Counted from the stretch's first letter, positions 1-9,282 are shown. The stretch is DNA of 64,000 bases from Algoriphagus lacus (GCF_003583985.1 NZ_QXML01000005.1:1-64000); one strand, 5' to 3'. The notes: a model not told the origin generated them from the letters alone. A program made the numbers and translations.

Positions 1-1865
1 TCCAAGTCGGAGGTAACACTTCCCTCCTGCACTGTGTAGGTAAATACCAAAGCCGTGGAGCCAGAACCTGAAAGATAACTAGCTAATCCATCAGTCAGAC
101 CCGTTTCCAAGGTAAGTGTTGGAGTTCCTCCTGATGTATTCACGACCAAAGGCTGACTGAAATTAATCACCACAAAAATCTGGTCTCCAATATTGTAAAA
201 GCCATTTACGTTACTCGAAGTCACATTGGTGACCACTGGGCTAGGCACAACCACTGTAATGACAAAGGTCTTTTCAAAAGACTCTCCTCCTTCATCAGTG
301 ACTCGTATACGGATAAAATAGTTTGATTTATTTTCAAAGTCCGGACTTGAGTTTATTATAAGGTTGTTTCCCGAGATAGTGAAAGCTGAATTGTCATCAC
401 TTAATAGTCCAGCTGAAAAAGAAAACGTAAATGCGGTATCACCATCGGGATCGACAGCTGAGAAAGTTCCCACCGCCGAATTGGCCGCGACATTTTCATT
501 GATGCTGGTCGATGAAAGAATTATATCCGTAGGGGCATTATTGATGGAAACCACTTCTATGGTCTTTGAGGCAACGTTACTATTAAAGCTACCATCATTT
601 ACACTTATTGATATAGTTTTGTCTCCAAGAACTGGGGTGATAGAACTGTTTCTATAAGTTACAGCTCTCATTGCAGCCTGCATCTGTGAAACACTGGCAG
701 TTCCTCCAGCTGAGGTAAGTGTTAATGCTCCTGTACCTGCATCAAAAGAAGCAGTGATATTTCCGAAAGTACTAGGGTTATTATTGGTAAATGAAAGAAC
801 GTCTTGCACATATTGATAACCAGAGGTTATTTGAAAAAGCGCTGCAGCAAAAGTTGGATCACTGGATTCTAAAACAAGATTTGGATCTATAGGAACGGGA
901 GGATCACCTCTATCAAAAATTGTCTTTCCTCCACTTGCAGTTAATACAGGAGGTTCTGGAACATCGGAAACTGTAATTGGATTATTCTCCAAATCGGCAA
1001 TAGTAAGTGCAGGATCTGCCCCGCTCAACCAGTCTTCTAAGGCCTCCAGATTGTATGTAGTATTGTCTCCTGAACTGAGCCCGTTTTTATTCAGTAAGGA
1101 ACTGAGTCCTAAACGATCCGAAGCGGATAAGGTAAGGTTAAATGTGGTGCTGCTGCTGATTTCAGCATTAGGGGTATCGGTGAGGGTATAGGTACCATTA
1201 CCTTGTCCTCTAATTCTGATACGGTTAGTAACCACGTCATTGCTTGCTCCCGCTGCACTAACAAAGCGAGCACCAGTAACCACCAATTGACCAGTTGATG
1301 CGTTATAAGTAGCTGAACTGATGCTCGGTTGGACAACAAAAGCCGGTCCGTGGGAAAATTCATCAACAAATAAACTGAGGTTAATTCCCTCAATCTCGAT
1401 CACATCGACATTATAAAAATCAGGATTGTCAGGAAAATCTTTTAGCCCATTAAAATCTAAATCCAGTCTAATACCTGTTGGCTGTCCATCTTTAAACCCT
1501 CTAATCGTACCAGAAGATGAGCCTGAGTTAGATCTTAAGAAAATACCTAAAAGCCTGAATTCCGATCCGTTTTCAGTAGAGATCCTCCATCTCGTAACTG
1601 GATTGGGATTGTCAGTGGTATTACTGAGGGCAATGGAGTTTTGAAAACCCAAGTTAAAAGGAGGTACTACAGGTATGATATCATTGTTATTCGGAGCTAA
1701 ACTGGAAATTGAAAAAATAAACCCATCCTTTAGAAAAGATCTCCCCAATGATTGATTTGTAATTAAATCATTAAAACCAATGGTTTGTTGAGAAAAGGAT
1801 TTTTGGGAAAGAATAGAAAGGAAAGTCCCAAGGAATAAAAGAAAAAGGTATAAAGGTTTTTTCAT
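1..1865 (-). CDS. Secreted cadherin-repeat adhesin-like protein, N-terminal part
   Basis: The frame is open from an ATG at 1865 to the window edge, so about 621 N-terminal residues are seen and the C-terminus is missing. A Sec signal peptide is clear (MKKPLYLFLLFLGTF, then a serine-rich stretch ending near SFSQQ). After a non-catalytic N-terminal region comes a segment rich in Ser, Thr, Asn and Gly. Around residues 445-540 lies a cadherin-like repeat with SINENVAANSAVGTF, VDPDGD and FTISGNNL, ending in a RVTDEGG strand. Such proteins in Bacteroidota are usually large surface adhesins or proteins exported by the type IX system; the C-terminal sorting domain that would show this lies outside the window. 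No enzymatic motif is seen. The substrate is unknown. The reading frame is certain; the adhesion role is inferred from the repeat type. Confidence 0.8.
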   Translation of the reverse strand, partial: MKKPLYLFLLFLGTFLSILSQKSFSQQTIGFNDLITNQSLGRSFLKDGFIFSISSLAPNNNDIIPVVPPFNLGFQNSIALSNTTDNPNPVTRWRISTENGSEFRLLGIFLRSNSGSSSGTIRGFKDGQPTGIRLDLDFNGLKDFPDNPDFYNVDVIEIEGINLSLFVDEFSHGPAFVVQPSISSATYNASTGQLVVTGARFVSAAGASNDVVTNRIRIRGQGNGTYTLTDTPNAEISSSTTFNLTLSASDRLGLSSLLNKNGLSSGDNTTYNLEALEDWLSGADPALTIADLENNPITVSDVPEPPVLTASGGKTIFDRGDPPVPIDPNLVLESSDPTFAAALFQITSGYQYVQDVLSFTNNNPSTFGNITASFDAGTGALTLTSAGGTASVSQMQAAMRAVTYRNSSITPVLGDKTISISVNDGSFNSNVASKTIEVVSINNAPTDIILSSTSINENVAANSAVGTFSAVDPDGDTAFTFSFSAGLLSDDNSAFTISGNNLIINSSPDFENKSNYFIRIRVTDEGGESFEKTFVITVVVPSPVVTNVTSSNVNGFYNIGDQIFVVINFSQPLVVNTSGGTPTLTLETGLTDGLASYLSGSGSTALVFTYTVQEGSVTSDL

Positions 1866-2027
1866 CTATGTTTCTAAATTAAGATTGCGTGTTGGAGGTA
1901 TTAATAGAACAAATGGCAAGAACGCTCACCATAAATGAATGTACAGCGGTGTCCCGATCTCCGGATCCTCTCTGGGATTAAAACACAATAATTGTGAAAG
2001 AAAGGCTAAAAAATGTTGTGTACCTTT

Positions 2028-2777
2028 TTACAGCATTTTGATTTGTTGTAGAAGCCAGCTGTATTGGCTGCGACTAATCGGAATCTCTTTCCCTGAGATA
2101 CTTACTGACTCAGCTTGGATACTGTCGATTTCGGCCAAGTTAATTATAAATGATTTGTGAATTCGCGCAAAGCGATTCGTGTCCAGCTTTCCTTCAAGAT
2201 CCTTCAAAGTAGCCCGAACAACAAATTTCTTATCCTTGGCAAATACTTGCGTATAGTTGGCATCAGCTTCTAGATAGATGATTTCTTGAAGTTTTATTTT
2301 AACCAACATGCCATTGTTACGAATAAACAAGCTGTCATTTAGGACAAAGTCCTGTGAGGTGTCCGGGTCATTTTTTCTTGCTTGCTCTTTGGAAAAGTTG
2401 GCCATTGCCAATTCGATACCTGCTAAGATCTCCTTTTCATTGAAGGGCTTCACCAGATACCCGTAGGGATTTACTTCTTTGACACGATTAATGGTATGGA
2501 TGTCTGCATGTGAGGTCAACATGATAAAAGGTAAACGGTAATTCGCATTGATTTCTGCTGCCAACTCAACACCATCTTTGCCTCCTTTGATTTGGATGTC
2601 CAAAAGGGCAAGGTCAGGTGACTTTTCTTCTATCAAAGCCAACGCTTCCTTACTACTGATGGCGATGCCACATACTTCGTATCCCAAATCCTCCAGAATC
2701 TCTTTTAGGTCTTCTGCGATGACAAGCTCGTCCTCTACAATTAAAATTTTCAATTTACTCAATTCCTTAGCGGTCAT
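2028..2777 (-). CDS. LytTR-family response regulator
   Basis: A 249-residue two-domain regulator. The receiver domain (about residues 8-125) has the acidic pair E15-D16, phosphoacceptor D60 in LLDIQIKGGKDG, T88 and the conserved K110 in YLVKPF. A LytTR DNA-binding domain fills residues 145-245, recognised by the IYLEADANYT core and the RIHKSFIINL segment. It lies 148 bases downstream of the TPR histidine kinase on the same strand and is its obvious partner. Such pairs in Bacteroidota sense an extracytoplasmic or metabolic signal and control a few nearby or unlinked genes. The target is unknown. The secreted protein that starts at 1865, just downstream on the same strand, is one candidate, but no LytTR repeat was identified in the 162-base gap. 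Confidence 0.93.
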   Translation of the reverse strand: MTAKELSKLKILIVEDELVIAEDLKEILEDLGYEVCGIAISSKEALALIEEKSPDLALLDIQIKGGKDGVELAAEINANYRLPFIMLTSHADIHTINRVKEVNPYGYLVKPFNEKEILAGIELAMANFSKEQARKNDPDTSQDFVLNDSLFIRNNGMLVKIKLQEIIYLEADANYTQVFAKDKKFVVRATLKDLEGKLDTNRFARIHKSFIINLAEIDSIQAESVSISGKEIPISRSQYSWLLQQIKML

Positions 2778-2925
2778 TATGGTAATATGGTACCTTTTTT
2801 CTTCCGTTTCACTTCTTTCATTGGGTAGCGATTCAGCTTATCAACAGAATTTATTGGTGTCAGTGTATGATTTGGATTTTATAGCTGAGTAGTAAAGAAT
2901 CAAAGGTTCGTTTTGTTTAAACTTC

Positions 2926-5142
2926 TTAAGCCGCGATGGAAGGTTCCATAAAGTCAATTTCGAAAGTAGTCCCCGGTTGTATTCTGATCTTAAGCTCACC
3001 GTGGATTTGCCTGGTGAGGGTTTTTACAAGTTTAAGTCCCAAGGATTTTGTGTTTTCAATATCCAGATTTTTGTCAAGACCAATTCCCGTATCTTTTACC
3101 AACAGCTTGTAGGAGCCGGGTTCTTTCCGAGAAAAACTGATGTTGATCTCCCCGTGTTCCCGATCTTCAAAAGCGTGTTTAAGTGAATTAGACAGCAGTT
3201 CATTGGTGATCAATCCCAAGGGAATTGCCATATCCATATCCAAATTAATGTTGGCTGCATCGATGTTGATTTTGATGTCTTTGTCTGATCGATAGGTATG
3301 GGTCAAAAACTCACTCAACTGCTCCATGTATTCCTGCATGTTGATTTTGGAAAGATTCTCGTATTGGTACAGCTTCTCGTGAATTAGTGCCATGGTTTTC
3401 ACTCTGCTTTGACTCTCCTTCATGGCATCTTTCATTTTTTCATCTTTCATGCTACGGGTTTGCATGCTGAGCAAACTGGAAATGATCTGAAGGTTGTTTT
3501 TGACTCGATGATGGATTTCCTTCAAGAGCAGTTCTTTTTCGGCATTTTGCTTCGCAATTTCGCTGTTTTTAATTTCCAGTTCTTGATTGTGCTTTTTGCG
3601 TAGGGTAGCTTGTCTGAAAAAGAGTCCTGACACACCCAACAGAATCACCAATCCCACCCCACCCAGGTAAATCTGTGCCTGTTGCTTTTCTGCCCGCAGG
3701 TTCTGCAGCTCCTTTTCCTTTTCCAAATCAGCTATCGCCTTGTCTTTTTTCTCTGTTTCGTAAAGGGTTTCTATCTCTGCCAATTGTTTATTTTTGGTTT
3801 CATTGAAGACAGAGTCGTTGTAAGCCTGGAAAAGTGAAAGATTTTCAAAGGCTTTTTTGTAATCGCCACTGCGCTGATAGGCTTCTGCCAAGCCTTGGTA
3901 AGATTCCCTAAGGTCTACAGCAATGTTGAGTTTTTTCCTAATGACCAGTGAACGCTCCAAATAGTCCATGGCCAATTTGCTATTCCCTAATTTATTGTAG
4001 GCAAAACCTATATTAAAAAGAAAGCCTGCATAATCTTGGGATTCTTTGTCGTTAAATTTTTCCAGAGCTTTTCTGAAGTAGGTGATCGCCTGCTCATAAT
4101 TTTTCCTTTCAAACTCAACATTGCCTAAGGTACCATAAGTAATGCCGACTTCTTGGGTGAATCCTTGCGGTTCAAAATAGCTGAGGCATGCTTGAGCATA
4201 ATAGACCGCAGAATCCAAATAGGATGAACCGAGGTGGTACATGGCCAAGGATGAATTAACATTGGCAATGTCCATGAGATTTTGGGTCTTTTTGAGGAAA
4301 TATTTGGCTGTCAATAGGGCTTTGTATTCTTTTTCTAATTCCCCTTTATATTGATAGACTACCGCTAATTTGTAATGCATCTTACCTATGCCAGACTCGT
4401 TTTTGTTATGTTCAGCTATTCTGAGTCCTTTGAGGAGCTCACTCAGACCTTCATCCTGTCTGTTGAGGTAGCTGAGTGCGATTTGTTTATTTAGGTGCAG
4501 CCCTACCCATCGGTTGTCCATGGAGTCTAGGTAGGTGCTTAGGAGTGAGTCTGTTTTCAGGAAATAGTCGAGTGCTTTCTGATTTTCGGATAGTTGAATG
4601 TAGGCCAACCCGATATTTTCATAGACGCTGGCTAAAGAAGGAATGTCTTTATCCTTTTCAAAAATCGTTAGAGCTTCCCGGTAGTTAAGAATGGCCGAAT
4701 CAAAGTAGCCTCCTTTTTCCTGCATGATTCCGATGTTCATGGTCATGCCCGCTGTCTCGTTTAGCATCTTTGCAGCGGCGTAATTTGCTTTAGCTTTCTT
4801 AAAAGCCTCCTTTGAGCCAATGATGTTTCCTCTATAAAATTCCAAGGATCCTAGCCCGCTCGCCAAATTTCCCAAAACCTCAGGGTAGGATACTTCAGAT
4901 GATTTTTTTAGGGTAGAAGTAAAAAAATCAAAGACTTTAGGATCAAGCTCTTCGGACCCCTTTTCTGTGATGTAAGAAATTGTTTTGTTGGCTTCCTTTG
5001 CGTTTTTGGCCTTTATTTGAATCCAAAACTGCTTTTCATAATAAGAAAGTGAATCCTGCGTCCAGGAATTTCCCTGAGCCAGTACTTCGCTAAATTGAAG
5101 AAGCCCCAGCATGATGAGGCAAATTTTTAAACTACGTTGCAT
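2926..5142 (-). CDS. TPR-containing sensor histidine kinase (HisKA_2 type)
   Basis: A 738-residue kinase. An N-terminal signal peptide (LKICLIMLGLLQF...VLAQ) exports a helical sensor of roughly ten TPR units (about residues 80-455). A coiled coil, a single membrane span (about 491-509, IYLGGVGLVILLGVSGLFF) and a second coiled coil lead to the catalytic part. The phosphoacceptor motif EIHHRVKNNLQ places the active histidine at about 544-545 and marks the HisKA_2/HWE class. The ATPase follows, with N-box ITNELLSNSLKHAF (about 645) and G-box DTGIGL. The periplasmic TPR array suggests it binds a protein or peptide. It is transcribed with the LytTR regulator at 2028-2777, a common pairing in this phylum. 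The signal sensed cannot be read from sequence. Confidence 0.93.
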   Translation of the reverse strand: MQRSLKICLIMLGLLQFSEVLAQGNSWTQDSLSYYEKQFWIQIKAKNAKEANKTISYITEKGSEELDPKVFDFFTSTLKKSSEVSYPEVLGNLASGLGSLEFYRGNIIGSKEAFKKAKANYAAAKMLNETAGMTMNIGIMQEKGGYFDSAILNYREALTIFEKDKDIPSLASVYENIGLAYIQLSENQKALDYFLKTDSLLSTYLDSMDNRWVGLHLNKQIALSYLNRQDEGLSELLKGLRIAEHNKNESGIGKMHYKLAVVYQYKGELEKEYKALLTAKYFLKKTQNLMDIANVNSSLAMYHLGSSYLDSAVYYAQACLSYFEPQGFTQEVGITYGTLGNVEFERKNYEQAITYFRKALEKFNDKESQDYAGFLFNIGFAYNKLGNSKLAMDYLERSLVIRKKLNIAVDLRESYQGLAEAYQRSGDYKKAFENLSLFQAYNDSVFNETKNKQLAEIETLYETEKKDKAIADLEKEKELQNLRAEKQQAQIYLGGVGLVILLGVSGLFFRQATLRKKHNQELEIKNSEIAKQNAEKELLLKEIHHRVKNNLQIISSLLSMQTRSMKDEKMKDAMKESQSRVKTMALIHEKLYQYENLSKINMQEYMEQLSEFLTHTYRSDKDIKINIDAANINLDMDMAIPLGLITNELLSNSLKHAFEDREHGEINISFSRKEPGSYKLLVKDTGIGLDKNLDIENTKSLGLKLVKTLTRQIHGELKIRIQPGTTFEIDFMEPSIAA

Positions 5143-5493
5143 GAAAGGTTGGTTAGCAAAAAGGAGTTGAAAAAATCTTTATGTCATTGGTAATTCAACA
5201 AGTTACAAAGAAAAAAAATTAGGATAATCCGCTCCTGACCTAGTGGGGTTGGATAGTCGGAATAATAAATCAATCAAAGAGTTTTCCTCCAAAATATCTT
5301 ATGTTGAATTTGTCACAAAACTCTTCATTACAGTTTTGAGCTTGTTTGCAGAGATCCTTCTGTATTTTCTTAGATAACTTTTTCGAACTGATGGGGATTT
5401 TAAAATTGAACTTGGGTTCTAACAAAATTGCAAATCTAGGAAGGACAAATCTTTATTATAAAAAATAAGAGGCTGTCCCTTATAGGAGATAGC
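5143..5493. other. Intergenic stretch upstream of the TPR kinase
   Basis: This 351-base gap lies between the start of the TPR kinase and the stop of the DJ-1-like gene, both on the minus strand. The right end holds the terminator of the DJ-1-like gene (5471-5494). The rest is AT-rich and should contain the kinase promoter. No exact CAAAnnTA (minus-strand TAnnTTTG) element was found, and no coding remnant was recognised. Confidence 0.5.
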
Positions 5494-5495
5494 CT
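5455..5495 (-). terminator. Rho-independent terminator of the DJ-1-like gene
   Basis: On the minus strand the arms GGCTATCTCC and GGGACAGCC (5471-5494) form a hairpin with one or two mismatches, followed by a U-rich run (TCTTATTTTTTATAA). It overlaps the last base of the stop codon at 5494. Confidence 0.55.
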
Positions 5496-6282
5496 ATTTC
5501 ATTTCACCAAGTAACTTTAAAAACAGCTCGTTAAACTCCTCACTGGAATAGGGGTTTTGACTGGTTACCAAATTCCTATCCCTTCTTGCAAAACCTTTAC
5601 CAGGCCCCCCATTTTCATATTCTAAGGCCAAATTTTTCAGTTGCTTGGCAATTTTACGGTTTTTGGGTTTCCCTTTCATGATGAACTTTTCAATGTAAAA
5701 TTCCTCAAAAGGTGAAACCGAGTTAACGGTGTAACCTACAAATGGATTCTCGTTTTTAGGGATGGTGGTGATTAGGGCAGGTGCATGACAAATCAACCCA
5801 ATTGCTTTTTTGTCTTCGGCAAATGCCTTTAAAAGTGCTGGTGTGTTGCTATCATAAATCAAATCGACCATAAGCCCTTGCCCACCGGGAATCACCAATG
5901 CCATGTACTCATCTTGCTTTTCCAAGGCTTTTTCCAAAGGCATGGGATTGGAAAATTCATTGTTGTTTTCCCAGAAGTCCATCGCTTCGGGCTTTAATTC
6001 AAGATTGCCTTTCCAATACTCATCGTCAATACTTTCTTGGTCAATAGTAGCTTTTTTTCCTGTTGGAGTAGCATAATCTATGTCAAAGCCCGCATCGGAA
6101 ATGGCTTTATGTGCAAAATAGAATTCATTCAGGAACACTCCAGTCTGACGTTTCTTTTTGCCTTTTTTGAGTAAAAGTGTATCAGCTTCGCTTAACACAA
6201 AGAGCACTTTTCCATTTTGAGCAAATGTTGACATGGAAATAAACAATGCGAATACTGTGGTAATAATATTTCTGCGTTTCAT
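5494..6282 (-). CDS. Exported DJ-1/PfpI-family protein
   Basis: A 262-residue protein with a Sec signal peptide (IITTVFALFISMSTFAQ). The mature part is a DJ-1/PfpI flavodoxin-like domain. The nucleophile elbow reads AIGLICHAPALI, giving the Cys-His pair typical of the Hsp31-like branch. An acidic residue in MALVIPGGQG and the preceding strands fit the family. Members act as glyoxalases, deglycase-like enzymes, chaperones or amidotransferase-like hydrolases, so the exact reaction cannot be assigned. Export is unusual for Hsp31-type glyoxalases, most of which are cytoplasmic, and suggests a role in the periplasm. It stands alone, with a terminator after it and 59 bases before the next gene. Confidence 0.85.
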   Translation of the reverse strand: MKRRNIITTVFALFISMSTFAQNGKVLFVLSEADTLLLKKGKKKRQTGVFLNEFYFAHKAISDAGFDIDYATPTGKKATIDQESIDDEYWKGNLELKPEAMDFWENNNEFSNPMPLEKALEKQDEYMALVIPGGQGLMVDLIYDSNTPALLKAFAEDKKAIGLICHAPALITTIPKNENPFVGYTVNSVSPFEEFYIEKFIMKGKPKNRKIAKQLKNLALEYENGGPGKGFARRDRNLVTSQNPYSSEEFNELFLKLLGEMK

Positions 6283-6341
6283 TTAAACTGGATTTATGTG
6301 AGTTAAATAATATAGGGTTTCTTATATGGTTACGTTGGTGT

Positions 6342-6983
6342 TTAGTTTCGTTTTCTGTAAATGAACCATGCTAACCAAATCACCAGGTAAAGGCCTATCA
6401 TGGTATATATGGCGGGTTTTGGGTTTTCAAAATCACTGATGGAACCCGAATAGGCAGCAATCAGGGCATAGGGAATACTGTTGAGAGTCCAGGCCAGATA
6501 AAATTTGGAAAATTTCATTCCAGTCATTCCGGCCACACAAGCGCATACTTCAGGGAAAATGGGTGAACTGCGGCTCAGTAATATCATCGACAAACCATAC
6601 TGGACAAAGTGTGCTTTAGCGTCTTCTCTTTTTTCTTCAGAACGGACGATGATTTGTAGAATACTTTCTCCAAAAGCCCTGCTCAACCAATAACCAATCA
6701 ATCCTGCTGATAATAGACCTATTGATGCACTCAATCCTCCCCAAGGAAATCCCAGGAGATAACCTGAAAGAATGCAGATAGTAAGGGTTGGAACGGCAAT
6801 AAAAAGATCGACAGCCAAAAGAGACACCACCGCCAAGCCCACATACCATGGATTGATGGTGGTTGCTGCCTCCAACCAAGTTTTGATGTCATCTTCGGTG
6901 AGAACTCCAGATAAGCGGATAATCAGAAAAGTAGAGGCAAAAGCTAGGGACAACACCAAAGTTATCTTCAGCAATGCTTTCAT
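6342..6983 (-). CDS. TVP38/TMEM64 (VTT-domain) membrane protein
   Basis: A 213-residue inner-membrane protein with about six hydrophobic segments and the VTT/SNARE-associated core. Typical signatures are the glycine-rich GYLLGFPWGGLSASIGLLSAG region and the re-entrant segment RSSPIFPEVCACVAGMTGM, followed by FYLAWTLNSIPYALIAAYSG. The DedA/TVP38 superfamily includes lipid scramblases and undecaprenyl-phosphate or phosphatidylethanolamine translocases; which lipid this one handles is not known. Its ATG overlaps the stop codon of the upstream SDR gene (ATGA at 6980-6983), so the two are translationally coupled. That coupling suggests lipid or membrane-linked redox work by the SDR, but this is inference. 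Confidence 0.87.
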   Translation of the reverse strand: MKALLKITLVLSLAFASTFLIIRLSGVLTEDDIKTWLEAATTINPWYVGLAVVSLLAVDLFIAVPTLTICILSGYLLGFPWGGLSASIGLLSAGLIGYWLSRAFGESILQIIVRSEEKREDAKAHFVQYGLSMILLSRSSPIFPEVCACVAGMTGMKFSKFYLAWTLNSIPYALIAAYSGSISDFENPKPAIYTMIGLYLVIWLAWFIYRKRN

Positions 6984-7717
6984 TTTTCACCCCCATTTTT
7001 CATGATACCTTCTGCCAAAGCCGGGCTTAATCGGTTTATAAGCTTTAGGAGTTTGACTTTACCGATGTTGACCTCAAACTTGTCTTTTCGAAATGCGGTG
7101 ATAAATTCCTCTGCCAACTGCTCAGGGGTGATTTTTCCTGAACCCCTTCCAGCTGTCATCCGAGTATCAACCAAGGGAGGGATAATTTCAAACACTTTTG
7201 TAGTTTCCAGTTGATAGCGCAATGCTTTCGAGAAAATATGAATACCTGCTTTCGTACCACAGTACACCGGGGCTTGTTTCTTAGGAACTAGCCCTAAACC
7301 AGAAGACACATTGACAATGGCAGCATTTTTATTGGCATTGAGCGTGGGCAAAATCAAAGCAATGAGTTTGATCGGAGCTAAAAAATTCACGTTAATTTCC
7401 TGTTCTATTTTGCCCAACAGTTGCGATTCTTCAGCAAAATGGTAGTTGAACTGAATCCCTGCATTGTTGATTAGAATGTTCGTGTCTGGGTGCTGCTGCT
7501 CCACGATCAGTATCAATTCATCCAAATCTTCCGCTTTGGAAATATCGCAAACAAGAGGGATGACCCGCTTATCCTGTTTCGCCATTGCTTGCAGCTTTAT
7601 TTCGTTTCTGCCTACGGCAATAATTTGGTTGTCAAGGCTTAAAAACTTTTGGAGCAGTGCTTCTCCAATGCCTTCCGTAGCACCTGTAATGAGGATTTTA
7701 TTGTTATTTAATCTCAT
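6980..7717 (-). CDS. Short-chain dehydrogenase (DltE-like)
   Basis: I place the start at the ATG at 7717 (MRLNNNKILITGATEGIG). An upstream in-frame extension to 7846 exists, but its residues do not resemble an SDR. The 245-residue product has the cofactor motif GATEGIG, the NNAG strand motif, the catalytic Ser in VNVSSGLG and the YCGTK Tyr-Lys pair. The long VFEIIPPLVDTRM segment resembles the DltE/COG3967 group of NAD(P)-dependent oxidoreductases. The substrate is unknown. It overlaps the TVP38 gene by four bases and follows an outer-membrane protein gene, forming a three-gene unit downstream of a Crp/Fnr regulator gene. Confidence 0.85.
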   Translation of the reverse strand: MRLNNNKILITGATEGIGEALLQKFLSLDNQIIAVGRNEIKLQAMAKQDKRVIPLVCDISKAEDLDELILIVEQQHPDTNILINNAGIQFNYHFAEESQLLGKIEQEINVNFLAPIKLIALILPTLNANKNAAIVNVSSGLGLVPKKQAPVYCGTKAGIHIFSKALRYQLETTKVFEIIPPLVDTRMTAGRGSGKITPEQLAEEFITAFRKDKFEVNIGKVKLLKLINRLSPALAEGIMKNGGEK

Positions 7718-7861
7718 GGTTTTTAATTGGTTGGACAATCGGTACCTGTTTCCAGTCCGGATGAGTAAAAAAGGATTAAAACGTGGTGTACAGCCTTCAA
7801 ATTCCATTGGGTCACCATCAAGGAATTGCAGGTTGATGAGGGGCAATCCTAATATTAAGTG

Positions 7862-8605
7862 CTAGAAAACTTGGTTGTAAGTGCGGCGAGAACCTCTGGT
7901 GGCGACTAAACTTTGTATGTTTCTTTGAAATTCAACAGGATCATCATTGACACCAATACTTTGCTCTGATACCCGGGAAATGGCACCCTCTACCTTGGCA
8001 GACCAGCCAAACAATTCAGATTCCTTAAACAGGATGTTGACGTTGGGATAGACAATCTTTAAATCAACCCTTTCTGTTTCAAAATTTAAAGAAGCAATCG
8101 GTAGGATGCTGTCATGGTAAAAATCACTGACTAAGGCAACTCCGAAACCAAAAGTGAAATCGGAATTTTCTCCAATGGCATAATTCATCAGGAATAATCC
8201 GAAAGGAAACAAGACTTTAGCGTCAATGCTATTCCGCAAGTCAGAACGCGCCATGATTCCAGCAATAGCGATAAGCTCTTGCCGTTCAGGAATACCTGCT
8301 CTGACACTAGCTGAACAGCGTGTGTCGTGTAAATTCTTGGAGAAAAAATGATTGTTAAAATCTGGACTAAACCCAAAATCTGAAAACCTAGAGTAAAAAG
8401 CGTTAATCAATTTTATCTTTTTGCCAAGGGTAATGGGAACTTCAAAGTTTGTTTCCAAACAGTTGACATCTAAGTGTCCACTACCACTTTCGGGATTGGT
8501 TAAATGCAGGGAAGTATACTTGAAGTGGATGGGATCTTTTAGAGCCTGCCCTGTTGTTTTCAGGTGAAAGAAAAAGCATAGGAACAGTATGGTGACGTAT
8601 TTCAT
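7862..8605 (-). CDS. Exported DUF6268-like outer-membrane protein, possibly shortened
   Basis: A 247-residue protein with a Sec signal peptide (MKYVTILFLCFFFHLKTTGQA). The mature part has alternating hydrophobic and aromatic residues and Gly turns, as in a small outer-membrane beta-barrel. The pattern of FEVPITLGKK, FPFGLFLMN and FGFGVALVSDF resembles DUF6268-type proteins, though this assignment is from memory of the family. The end is abrupt: the last 20 or so residues (Arg-rich, ...SRRTYNQVF) do not finish in the aromatic-rich strand usual for a barrel, so the gene may be truncated or frameshifted near 7862. The 144 bases to the SDR start are open in another frame but show no clear continuation. 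Confidence 0.6.
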   Translation of the reverse strand: MKYVTILFLCFFFHLKTTGQALKDPIHFKYTSLHLTNPESGSGHLDVNCLETNFEVPITLGKKIKLINAFYSRFSDFGFSPDFNNHFFSKNLHDTRCSASVRAGIPERQELIAIAGIMARSDLRNSIDAKVLFPFGLFLMNYAIGENSDFTFGFGVALVSDFYHDSILPIASLNFETERVDLKIVYPNVNILFKESELFGWSAKVEGAISRVSEQSIGVNDDPVEFQRNIQSLVATRGSRRTYNQVF

Positions 8606-8662
8606 TTAGAGGTTCTTAAAATGATTACATCACAAAGATTAAGGCTCTTCAAAACGATTCCA

Positions 8663-8676
8663 TTTACATATGTAAA
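8663..8676. promoter_or_regulatory. Perfect palindrome, candidate Crp/Fnr operator
   Basis: TTTACATATGTAAA is a perfect 14-bp palindrome 57 bases upstream of the 8605 start and 20 bases downstream of the Crp/Fnr gene end. Position and symmetry suit binding by a dimeric regulator such as the Crp-like protein encoded next to it. Binding is inferred. Confidence 0.4.
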
Positions 8677-8696
8677 GGAATGAAGTGGAAGAAAAA

Positions 8697-9257
8697 TTAT
8701 TTTTTCGCCCTTATCCTGCTGAGTTGAGTAGGGCTTACTCCTAAATAGGAAGCAATATGATACTGAGGGATAAGCTGCTCTAAAGTGGGATGTTCCTGTT
8801 GGAAGATGATATAGCGTTCTTTGGCTTCTAGCGTAACCAGTTCGATTTCCCGTTTTTCTTTTCTCACAAAAAATTGCTCTGCTAAAATTCTGGCCAAGCG
8901 TTCTACTTGTGGATACTGCCCGTAAAGCATGGTTATTTTCTCATACTCCGCAACTAGTAAGGTGCAGTCAGTCAGACAATCAATGTCAATCAGGTTTTTC
9001 TCCTTTGTGATTAATGCGGAGTAGGCACCCACAAAATTGTTCTCGGTAAAAAATGTTTTATTGTATTCCTCCCCTTTATCGTTGCTGTAATAAGCCCTCA
9101 AAACGCCCGATTTCACAAAGGCTATATTTTTGGAATATTCCCCTTTCTTGGCAAAAACTGTCCCTTTTTTGAGTTTAATTTCTGAAAAAAGACCTAGTAA
9201 ACATTCAAGGGTTACTGGCTCGAATGGAACGACATGATTTAACGATTCTTTTAGCAT
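8697..9257 (-). CDS. Crp/Fnr-family transcriptional regulator
   Basis: A 186-residue regulator. Residues 20-115 form a cyclic-nucleotide-binding-like jelly roll (KKGTVFAKKGEYSKNIAFVKSGVLRAYY). The C-terminal helix-turn-helix reads YHIASYLGVSPTQLSRIR, the short form usual in Bacteroidota. The Arg of a true cAMP phosphate-binding cassette is not evident, so the ligand may not be cAMP. It lies between the NmrA-like gene, 25 bases upstream, and the DUF6268/SDR/TVP38 unit downstream, all on the minus strand. It is likely to be co-transcribed with the NmrA-like gene and to act at the palindrome at 8663-8676. A second regulator of the same type is at 10966-11535. Confidence 0.9.
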   Translation of the reverse strand: MLKESLNHVVPFEPVTLECLLGLFSEIKLKKGTVFAKKGEYSKNIAFVKSGVLRAYYSNDKGEEYNKTFFTENNFVGAYSALITKEKNLIDIDCLTDCTLLVAEYEKITMLYGQYPQVERLARILAEQFFVRKEKREIELVTLEAKERYIIFQQEHPTLEQLIPQYHIASYLGVSPTQLSRIRAKK

Positions 9258-9282
9258 TTGGCATTAAGTACATTTCAAAACT

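Noticed and set aside
2028..5142. LytTR direct repeats in the gaps near the TPR kinase pair
   Set aside because: No paired repeats at the expected spacing were found in 1866-2027 or 5143-5493.
7718..7846. N-terminal extension of the SDR at 6980-7717
   Set aside because: The added 43 residues precede the usual SDR start and do not resemble a signal or domain.
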